This document shows positions 57,574 to 64,000 of a stretch of 64,000 nt of DNA, piece after piece. The stretch comes from Sphingomonas desiccabilis (GTDB lineage Bacteria; Pseudomonadota; Alphaproteobacteria; Sphingomonadales; Sphingomonadaceae): contig NZ_SDPT01000003.1 in NCBI RefSeq assembly GCF_004135605.1, positions 248,001 through 312,000 on the forward strand, in the 5' to 3' direction. The notes under the pieces were generated by a model. That model saw only the letters and a list, made by a program, of their open reading frames with translations, was not told the DNA's origin and made no database searches. The stretch's first letter is position 1. Each line of letters opens with the position of its first letter. The translations under genes were made by a program, and so were the position numbers.

Positions 57574-57578
57574 GGAGG
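57574..57578 (+). promoter_or_regulatory. Ribosome binding site selecting a TTG start for GH9
   Basis: GGAGG five bases before TTG at 57584. The first in-frame ATG (57605) has no such site in range, so the TTG start is favoured. Confidence 0.6.
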
Positions 57579-57583
57579 CGTCC

Positions 57584-59410
57584 TTGAAGCTGCTCCCCAC
57601 CCGTATGCGTGTCTTGGCAGTGCCGGCAATCGCCGCCTTGACGATCGGGGCCGCCGACGACGCCGGCCCCGCGATCCGGCTGAACCAGATCGGCTTCCTG
57701 CCGGAGACGGCGAAGCGGGCGGTGGTTCCGAGCGACTCCACCGTGCCGCTCCGATGGCGGGTGCTCGACGAGCATGGCAAAACCGCCGCCGAAGGCCGGA
57801 CGACGGTGGTGGGGGCGGACCCGGCATCGGGCGACAACGTCCATCTCGTCAGCTTCGATCGGGTGACGAAACCCGGCACCTACCGCATCCGGATCTCCGA
57901 TCAGACCAGCCGTGCCTTTGCGGTGCGTCCGGGGCTGTACGCGCCGCTCGCGTTTGCCGCGCTCAACTTCTTCTACCAGAACCGGGCCGGGATCCCGATC
58001 GAGGCGCGCTATGCCGGCGGGGCGCAGTGGGCGCGGCCGGCCGGGCATCCCAGCGAGACCGCGACCTGTTTCCGTGGCGCGGACGAACGTGGCACCCTCT
58101 GGCCGGGCTGCAGTTATACGCTCGACGTGACCGGCGGCTGGTACGACGCGGGGGACCAGGGCAAGTATCTCGTCAACGGCGGCATTTCGCTGTGGACGCT
58201 GCAGAACCTCTACGAGCGCCAGGCCGCCAGTGGCCGGTTTACCTTCGCGGACGGGCGCGCCCGCTTGCCGGAGGCCGGCAACGGCATCAACGACCTGCTC
58301 GATGAGGCGCGCTGGGAGATGCGGTTCCTGCTGGCCATGCAGATACCGGACGGGGTCCGGACGGAGGTTCCCGTCGGGCCCTTGCCGTCGGACGACCCGC
58401 TGACGCTTCGCACCGTCGATGCCGGGGGGATGGCGCACCAGAAGGTCGCCGACCGCAACTGGACCCCGCTGCCGACTCCGCCGCACAAGGACACGGAAGA
58501 CCGGCTGCTCTACCCGCCGACGACGGGTGCGACGCTCAACCTGGCGGCGACTGCGGCGCAGTGCGCGCGGATCTGGCGCAGCGTGGATCCGGCATTTGCG
58601 GTGACCTGCCTCGCGGCCGCCAAGCGCGCCTACCGGGCAGCGGTGCGCAATCCGCAGGTCTATGCGACCAACAGCTTCACCGGCAGCGGCGGCTACGGCG
58701 ACAATGACCTGTCGGACGAGCTCTACTGGGCGACCGCCGAGCTGTGGGCGACGACGGGCGAGGCCGTGTATGGCGACGCGCTGCGCGCCATGCCCGCCCG
58801 GTCCGCGCCGGCCGCGGAGCCCAACTGGGGCAATGTCGCCGCGCTAGGCACGATCACCCTCGCCACCACGCCAGGCATCCCCCAAGCCGAGGCTGCAAGC
58901 GCCCGCGCCGCGCTCGTCGCGGCGGCGGACGGCTTCCTGGCCGAGACGGAGCGGTCCGGATACCGCATCCCCTATGCGACGCTCGACTATCCGTGGGGGT
59001 CCAACTCCTCGATCCTGAACCGGGCGATGATGCTCGGCGTCGCGCATGGCCTGACCGGAGACGCGCGCTATCGCGCCGGCGTGGTCGACGCGATGGATTA
59101 CCTGCTGGGCCGCAACCCGCTGGACCAGAGCTACGTCTCCGGGTTCGGGGCACGGCCTCTCATGAACCCGCACCACCGTTTCTGGGCGCACCAGCTGGAT
59201 CCGTCGCTGCCAGGGCCGCCGCCCGGCGTCGTCTCCGGCGGGCCGAATTCGACTTCGATGAGCGATCCGGTCGCGATGACGATGAAGGGGAAATGCGCGC
59301 CCCAACGCTGCTGGAAGGACGAGATCACGGCCTATGCGCTGAACGAGGTCGCGATCAACTGGAACGCGCCGTTGCTGTGGGTGGCAGCCTATCTGGACGG
59401 CGGCGCCTGA
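57584..59410 (+). CDS. Secreted glycoside hydrolase family 9 enzyme
   Basis: A 608-residue exported GH9 enzyme, the family of endoglucanases and related beta-1,4-glucanases. A signal peptide ends near residue 24 (ALTIGAA). An Ig-like N-terminal domain (IRLNQIGFLPETAKRAVV) precedes the (alpha/alpha)6 barrel. The catalytic-base pair lies in GGWYDAGDQGKY (D188, D191), the HRF segment in NPHHRFW, and the acid is E588 in ALNEVAINWN. The exact glycan is not known; cellulose, xyloglucan or mixed-linkage glucan are options. The TTG at 57584 has GGAGG at proper distance. GH10 follows 40 bases later. Confidence 0.9.
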   Translation: MKLLPTRMRVLAVPAIAALTIGAADDAGPAIRLNQIGFLPETAKRAVVPSDSTVPLRWRVLDEHGKTAAEGRTTVVGADPASGDNVHLVSFDRVTKPGTYRIRISDQTSRAFAVRPGLYAPLAFAALNFFYQNRAGIPIEARYAGGAQWARPAGHPSETATCFRGADERGTLWPGCSYTLDVTGGWYDAGDQGKYLVNGGISLWTLQNLYERQAASGRFTFADGRARLPEAGNGINDLLDEARWEMRFLLAMQIPDGVRTEVPVGPLPSDDPLTLRTVDAGGMAHQKVADRNWTPLPTPPHKDTEDRLLYPPTTGATLNLAATAAQCARIWRSVDPAFAVTCLAAAKRAYRAAVRNPQVYATNSFTGSGGYGDNDLSDELYWATAELWATTGEAVYGDALRAMPARSAPAAEPNWGNVAALGTITLATTPGIPQAEAASARAALVAAADGFLAETERSGYRIPYATLDYPWGSNSSILNRAMMLGVAHGLTGDARYRAGVVDAMDYLLGRNPLDQSYVSGFGARPLMNPHHRFWAHQLDPSLPGPPPGVVSGGPNSTSMSDPVAMTMKGKCAPQRCWKDEITAYALNEVAINWNAPLLWVAAYLDGGA

Positions 59411-59439
59411 AGGCGATCCTGCCACGGATCGTTCGTAGC

Positions 59440-59445
59440 GGAGGA
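59440..59445 (+). promoter_or_regulatory. Ribosome binding site of the GH10 gene
   Basis: GGAGGA five bases before the ATG at 59451, fixing the xylanase start. Confidence 0.65.
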
Positions 59446-59450
59446 ACGCC

Positions 59451-60587
59451 ATGGGGTTGATGCCGACGAGACGAGAGGCGGTCGGATTGCTTGCTGCCGT
59501 GGCGCTCTGCCCACGTGAGGCCGGCGCAGCGCCGCCGCGCAGCCTCGATGCGATTGCGCGCAACAAGGGCATGCGCTTCGGTTCGGCGGTGTCGGCCAAT
59601 CCCCGAACAGGCTCGTTCACCAACCCCAACTATGCGACCCTGCTCCGCACCGACTGCGGGTTGCTCGTGGCCGAGAACGAGATGAAGTGGCAGCATGTCG
59701 GGCCGGCCCCCGGGCGGTTCGACTTTGCCGCGTTCGATCGCATGCTCGCCTGGTCCGAGCAGAACGGGATGGCGATGCGCGGGCACAATCTCCTGTGGCA
59801 GCGCCGCAAGTGGATGCCCGCCTGGGTGGAGGGGCATGACTTCGGCGGGCGTCCCGCCACCGAGGCGGCGCGGCTGCTTGTCGAGCATGTCGAGGCGGTG
59901 ACGCGCCGCTACGGCACGCGTATCCAGAGCTATGACGTCGTCAACGAGGCGGTGACGCCGGAGACCGGCGCGCTGGAGGAAACCGCACTCAGCCGGGCGA
60001 TGGGCGGCACCGAAGCCACGATCGACCTCGCGTTCCGGACCGCGCGTGCATCCGCGCCGCATGCCGAGCTCGTCTACAACGACTATATGAGCTGGGAGCC
60101 GGGCAACGCCACGCATCGCGCCGGTATGCTCCGCTTGCTCGAAGGCTTCCGCCGACGGGGCACGCCGGTCGACGCGCTCGGCCTCCAGTCGCACCTCGTC
60201 ACTTCGGGCCCCGACACGCACAAGAGCGTTCTGGCCCAGCAGGACGCGTGGCGCCGTTTTCTCGATGCGGTGACGGCGATGGGCTTTCGCCTGCTCATCA
60301 CCGAGCTGGACGTGCGGGACAACGGCCTGCCTGCCGAAGCAGAGGCCCGCGACCGGGGCGTGGCGGACTATGCCCGGGCCTATCTCGACGTCACCCTTTC
60401 CTATCCGCGGCTGCGGGACGTGGTCGCCTGGGGAATGACGGATCGCTTCAGCTGGATCGAAGGCTTCGAGCCCAGGCCCGACAAGGCTCCGCGCCGCCCG
60501 TGCCCGTATGACTCCCGATGTCGTGCGAAGCCGCTCCGCGATGCGATTGCGGCAGCGCTGGCCGGCGCCCCGCAACGCACGGCGTGA
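59451..60587 (+). CDS. Secreted endo-beta-1,4-xylanase, GH10
   Basis: A 378-residue GH10 enzyme that cuts xylan internally. The signal segment starts TRREAVGLLAAVAL, with a twin-arginine-like pair, so Tat export is possible. The acid/base is E166 in VVNEAV, the nucleophile E285 in ITELDV, and the expected GHNLLWQ substrate motif is at residues 111-117. It is a catalytic domain alone, without carbohydrate-binding modules. It is probably co-transcribed with GH9; the next gene is the converging receptor. Confidence 0.92.
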   Translation: MGLMPTRREAVGLLAAVALCPREAGAAPPRSLDAIARNKGMRFGSAVSANPRTGSFTNPNYATLLRTDCGLLVAENEMKWQHVGPAPGRFDFAAFDRMLAWSEQNGMAMRGHNLLWQRRKWMPAWVEGHDFGGRPATEAARLLVEHVEAVTRRYGTRIQSYDVVNEAVTPETGALEETALSRAMGGTEATIDLAFRTARASAPHAELVYNDYMSWEPGNATHRAGMLRLLEGFRRRGTPVDALGLQSHLVTSGPDTHKSVLAQQDAWRRFLDAVTAMGFRLLITELDVRDNGLPAEAEARDRGVADYARAYLDVTLSYPRLRDVVAWGMTDRFSWIEGFEPRPDKAPRRPCPYDSRCRAKPLRDAIAAALAGAPQRTA

Positions 60588-60656
60588 GTGCCGGCGGATC
60601 AGCGGTAAACCACGCAGCCCGGGTGTCGGGAGACTTCAGCAAAGGCGGACAAGGAA

Positions 60657-60688
60657 AAGGGAGGCGGCGCCGCGGCACCGCCTCCCTT
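60657..60688. terminator. Bidirectional terminator between GH10 and the receptor
   Basis: AAGGGAGGCGG (60657-60667) and CCGCCTCCCTT (60678-60688) form a perfect 11-bp stem with a 10-base loop between converging genes. Flanking AAAA on the left and a short pyrimidine run on the right give weak tails on each side. Confidence 0.65.
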
Positions 60689-60707
60689 CCCGTGCCGAAG
60701 ACCGGCC

Positions 60708-63700
60708 TCAGAAATTGGCGCGCAGGATAATCGAGTAGCGCCGATCGTTCGTGAAATAGGACCGAGGCGCGAGGTCGTTCGAGCCCGACTTGTACGCCTG
60801 GAGGAGTTTCGTCGTCGTGTTCGTGAGGTTCACCCCCTGCACGCCGATCTTTACCCACTTATTCACGTTGATGAACGCCGAGGCGTCGAGCTGGCCGGTC
60901 TCGTCGTTGAAGATCGACGTGTAGGGGAAGATCACGTCCGCAGCCGTCAGCAGGAATCGCGACCGCCAATTGTATGCGGCGCGAAGGGAGATCGGCCCCT
61001 TCTCGTAAAACACCGTCGCGTTGACGTTGTGCCTGGAAAGCCCCTCGAGCGGCAGGTTCCCCTTTTCCACGGTAGAGTCGGACGATGGCGTTCCCCCGTT
61101 CAGGAAGGAGTTCGGAAGTCCGGAGCTGTCGATGAAGGTGTAGTTGCCGTTGAAGCCCAATCCGCTGAGCGGCCCCGGCAGGAAGTCGAAGGTCTGCTGA
61201 TACGCGACTTCGAAGCCCTTGATCTTGCCCTTGCCGTCATAGTTCTCCGGCCCGCGAGCCTGGATGTTCTGCGTGATGCCGTTGTTGGTGACGGAGCGGT
61301 TGACGAGCGACTGGTAGAAGAAGCCGTCCACGGTCTTGTAGAAGGCGTCGAACGACAGCTGCCCGACCCGGCCGAAATACCATTCCAGCGTGACGTCGAA
61401 CTGCCATGCCGTTGCCGGCTTCAGATACGGATTGCCCGCGTTGATGGTGACCGTGCCGGAGCCAGGTTCCAACGCATAGGTGACATAGGGCCGGATGTTG
61501 GCGAAATCCGGACGGGTCAGCACCTTCGACCCGGCAAGGCGCAGGATCAGGTCGTTGGTCAGCCCGAACTTCAGGTTCGCGCTCGGCAGGAAGTAGCTGT
61601 AGCTGTTCTTGAACGAGGCGGGCACCGCGGCATAGCCCTCGACCGCGAACTCGCGCAGCCGCTCATATTCCACGGCGCCGAGGTTGCAGACGCCGCCCGG
61701 CTGGACCGTTTCCGTCGTGCCGTCCGGCAAGGTCCGGATCGTCGCCACGCAGCGGGTGGAATAGGGATCGACGACGCCCAGTTCCGTCCGGTTCGGGACC
61801 GCGGTGGCCGAACGCGAAAAGACGTCCGTGTGGACATACCGGAGCCCGACGTTGCCCGACATTCGCACATTTCCGAAGATCGGATCGTTGTTGCCGAACT
61901 GCACCATGGCGTAGGCGGCGGAGTCTTCCTGGCGGACGTTCGACACCTCCGACGGCAGGAAGTCGGAGCCTGGGATGGCGCCGACGCGCTGACCTGCACC
62001 CAGAAAGCGGTTGCTCGCCGTCGCGCCATTCGTCTCGCGCCAGATGTCGTTCTGCGCCTGGAAGAAGGACACCGCGTCGGAGTAGCCCTTGATCAGGTCT
62101 CCGTTGTAGTAATAGGCGTTGGGCGGAGCGGACGTCTTGCCGCGGAAGAAGTTGTCGAAGCTGTAGAGCGACGACCGGCTGGTATCGCCCTGGTTGAAGG
62201 TCACGGGAGCGCCCGACCAGACTTCGCTGATCGCGCCCCAGTTGTAGGCGGTGTACCGTACGTCCTGAGAGCGTTCGGCATAGCGTGCACCGAACTTGAT
62301 GCGCTGCAGGAACTCGCCATCGTCGAACTTGTAGGCGAAGTCGCCCTTGATCTGATATTCGTCGCCCTTGCTGTGCTCGATGTGGTCCATCGCCGCGCGC
62401 CAGAACTGGAAGTCGCGGTTCTGGAAATACTCGGAGTCACTGGCCGCGGCCATGGCCGGGTTCGGCGCCGCCCAGTTCGCCGCCAGCGTCAGCGGCTTGT
62501 GCGGGATCACGACCGGGATCTTGCCCGTCAGGTCCAGCTCTTCGTCGGCAAAGGTCGAGCCGAACACGCTCAGGTCGGTGACGTCGTGCTTGGCGTAGGT
62601 ATAGTCGACGTCGAGGCCGATCGACCAGTGATCGTCGGGGTTGATCTTGAGGTTGATGCCGACGTCCTTGATCAGGTTCTCGTCATAGACCTGGCGGCGG
62701 GAAAGCGACTGCTGCATGCCGCCGGTCGGCACCGTCGTCGTCGCGGAGCCGCTGGAGGCCGTGCGCCAGCCTGAGCCCGGCAGGGTGATGAACCCGCTCT
62801 GGAACAGGCCGTTGCTGTCGTACACGTAGTTGGGGAAGGCATTGCCGGCCGGGTTATAGCCATTGCCGCGCTGGTTCTCACCGAAGACGAACTCGCCCGA
62901 GCCGTTGAGCTGGCACTCCGCACGCGTGGTCGTGTTGCCCGCTCCGTTGAGCGGGCCGTTGCCGTTCTGCTGACAGCCTGCGGGATAGGTGTTGTACTCC
63001 GACAGGTCGGGCGCCGTCTCGAACGTGTGCTCGCCCCAGGCATTGCTGGAATGGGTGCGCATGAACTGGGCGGTCAGGACCGTACGCCGGTCGGTGCTCT
63101 CCCACTGCACGGCGAGTGCCTGGCCGTCGCGCTTGCGGTCGTAGTCCTGGCTTCGGAACTGTCCGCCGATCGGCGCATAGGCCAGGCTCATCGGGTCGGC
63201 GAAGCCATCTGCGCCGGCGCTCCCGCTGGCGCCGCAGACGTTGGCCGGATTGGGGAAGGAGGCACCCCCGACGCCGGTGACGGTGCCCGGCAGCAGCGTG
63301 GTGCTGTCGGTGTTCCCCGGAAGCTGGTTGCGGCAGGTGACGGTGGTGTTGGTGCCCGTGCCGGTCGCGGCCTGGACGCCGTCGCGCGTCTGGAAATTGG
63401 TGACCTGGATACCGTCGGCGCGGCTCTTGATCCGCGAATAGGAACCGTTGGCAAGGATGCCGATGGTGCCGATCCCGGTTTCCCAGGTGTTGCTGATCAG
63501 CAGCGAGCCGGTCGGCGACCACTTCTTCGCGAAGTCGCCATAGTTCGCCTCGACGCCGCCACCGATATGGAAGCCCTTGTTGTCGAAGGGCTTGCGGGTG
63601 TTGAGGTTGACCGTACCGGCAAGGCCGCCCTCGATCAGGTCGGCAGTCGCGTTCTTGTAGACCTCGACCGAGCCGAGCAGTTCGGAGGGCACGTCGGCGA

Positions 63701-64000
63701 AGTTGATCGCCTGGCCGCCGATGCCGGCCGAGAAGGTGTCGCGGCCGTTGAATTCGGACCGCACGAAATTGAGGCCGCGCACGTTGACCCCCGAGCCCTC
63801 GACCGAGAAATGGTCGGGGTCGTTGTTGCCCGCGAAGCGGTTGATCGAGACGCCGGGCACGCGCTGCAGCGCTTCCGTCACCGAGCGATCCGGCAGCGCG
63901 CCGATGTCCTGCGACGTGATCGCATCCACGACGGTGTCGGAGTTGCGCTTGATGTTCTGCGCGTTGGCAAGGCTCTGGCGAATGCCGGTGACGACGACCT
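60708..64000 (-). CDS. TonB-dependent receptor (5' part beyond the window)
   Basis: The reading frame is open from the right edge to the stop at 60708, about 1097 residues, without its signal peptide or full N-terminus. The plug is seen in VVVTGIRQSLANAQ, DIGALPDRSVTEAL, QRVPGVSINRF and VNVRGLNF. The barrel follows with many aromatic-rich strands and ends in LRANF*, a normal C-terminal Phe signature. Large sphingomonad receptors of this type import oligosaccharides through the outer membrane. It converges on GH10 and is likely the uptake partner of the two glycanases. Confidence 0.9.
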   Translation of the reverse strand, partial: VVVTGIRQSLANAQNIKRNSDTVVDAITSQDIGALPDRSVTEALQRVPGVSINRFAGNNDPDHFSVEGSGVNVRGLNFVRSEFNGRDTFSAGIGGQAINFADVPSELLGSVEVYKNATADLIEGGLAGTVNLNTRKPFDNKGFHIGGGVEANYGDFAKKWSPTGSLLISNTWETGIGTIGILANGSYSRIKSRADGIQVTNFQTRDGVQAATGTGTNTTVTCRNQLPGNTDSTTLLPGTVTGVGGASFPNPANVCGASGSAGADGFADPMSLAYAPIGGQFRSQDYDRKRDGQALAVQWESTDRRTVLTAQFMRTHSSNAWGEHTFETAPDLSEYNTYPAGCQQNGNGPLNGAGNTTTRAECQLNGSGEFVFGENQRGNGYNPAGNAFPNYVYDSNGLFQSGFITLPGSGWRTASSGSATTTVPTGGMQQSLSRRQVYDENLIKDVGINLKINPDDHWSIGLDVDYTYAKHDVTDLSVFGSTFADEELDLTGKIPVVIPHKPLTLAANWAAPNPAMAAASDSEYFQNRDFQFWRAAMDHIEHSKGDEYQIKGDFAYKFDDGEFLQRIKFGARYAERSQDVRYTAYNWGAISEVWSGAPVTFNQGDTSRSSLYSFDNFFRGKTSAPPNAYYYNGDLIKGYSDAVSFFQAQNDIWRETNGATASNRFLGAGQRVGAIPGSDFLPSEVSNVRQEDSAAYAMVQFGNNDPIFGNVRMSGNVGLRYVHTDVFSRSATAVPNRTELGVVDPYSTRCVATIRTLPDGTTETVQPGGVCNLGAVEYERLREFAVEGYAAVPASFKNSYSYFLPSANLKFGLTNDLILRLAGSKVLTRPDFANIRPYVTYALEPGSGTVTINAGNPYLKPATAWQFDVTLEWYFGRVGQLSFDAFYKTVDGFFYQSLVNRSVTNNGITQNIQARGPENYDGKGKIKGFEVAYQQTFDFLPGPLSGLGFNGNYTFIDSSGLPNSFLNGGTPSSDSTVEKGNLPLEGLSRHNVNATVFYEKGPISLRAAYNWRSRFLLTAADVIFPYTSIFNDETGQLDASAFINVNKWVKIGVQGVNLTNTTTKLLQAYKSGSNDLAPRSYFTNDRRYSIILRANF

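Noticed and set aside
57184-57879. A minus-strand frame running through the tRNA-Ser gene
   Set aside because: A tRNA with all arms intact occupies the region; phrases such as GxEGFEPS come from reading a tRNA backwards.

Overview
The window is high-GC chromosomal DNA of an alphaproteobacterium, most likely a sphingomonad (Sphingomonas or a close relative). Pointers are the imuA-imuB-dnaE2 SOS cassette behind an alphaproteobacterial LexA box (GAAC-N7-GAAC), DUF3576 and MJ0042-type proteins, a dnaN/recF/gyrB neighbourhood, and a TonB-dependent receptor beside secreted glycanases. Genes are dense, often with ATGA or TGATG stop/start overlaps. No phage, transposase, CRISPR array or plasmid function is visible. 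This attribution is inference from gene content; no database search was possible.

Layout. 1-3968: end of a membrane protein, a zinc-ribbon envelope protein, then ftsE-ftsX-ydcF-like-plsC translated in overlap. 3973-9308: a Tat molybdoenzyme with its cytochrome b, a flavin reductase, a TSUP permease, rlmN, a small secreted protein and a histidine phosphatase. 9444-18311: an outer-membrane barrel protein, then replication and RNA genes (dnaN, recF, an RhlE-type helicase, a ZIP transporter, gyrB). 18635-25410: a lone four-domain non-ribosomal peptide synthetase, then ppc. 25411-35200: prfC, holA-lptE-leuS, DUF3576 lipoprotein, an uncharacterised barrel-like protein, a thiamine-phosphate-synthase relative, a PLP-binding protein and a HAD phosphatase, interrupted by palindromic intergenic repeats. 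35201-43776: an M3 peptidase divergent from the SOS mutagenesis cassette. 43894-56169: a second TSUP permease, a GlsB-type stress protein, a SIMPL protein, an RND efflux pair, a DUF445 protein, a HAD-IB phosphatase and a four-gene Mla-type lipid transport operon. 56235-64000: a cyclophilin, tRNA-Ser(GGA), and a glycan locus of GH9, GH10 and a TonB-dependent receptor that runs off the right edge.

The genes form several functional groups: envelope constriction and phospholipid metabolism (ftsEX, plsC, mla), SOS-induced translesion synthesis (imuA-imuB-dnaE2), outer-membrane lipopolysaccharide assembly (lptE), drug efflux (RND pair), and uptake plus breakdown of plant beta-glycans (GH9, GH10, TBDR).

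The least ordinary items are (i) the C-A-T-TE synthetase whose thioesterase has Cys in place of the usual nucleophilic Ser, with no partner genes nearby; (ii) an insertion of roughly 230 residues with a 60-residue-period repeat in ImuB; (iii) a family of intergenic elements of 80-91 bp, each a pair of 8-bp hairpins whose stems covary between copies; and (iv) an operator-like dyad over the promoter of the RND pump.
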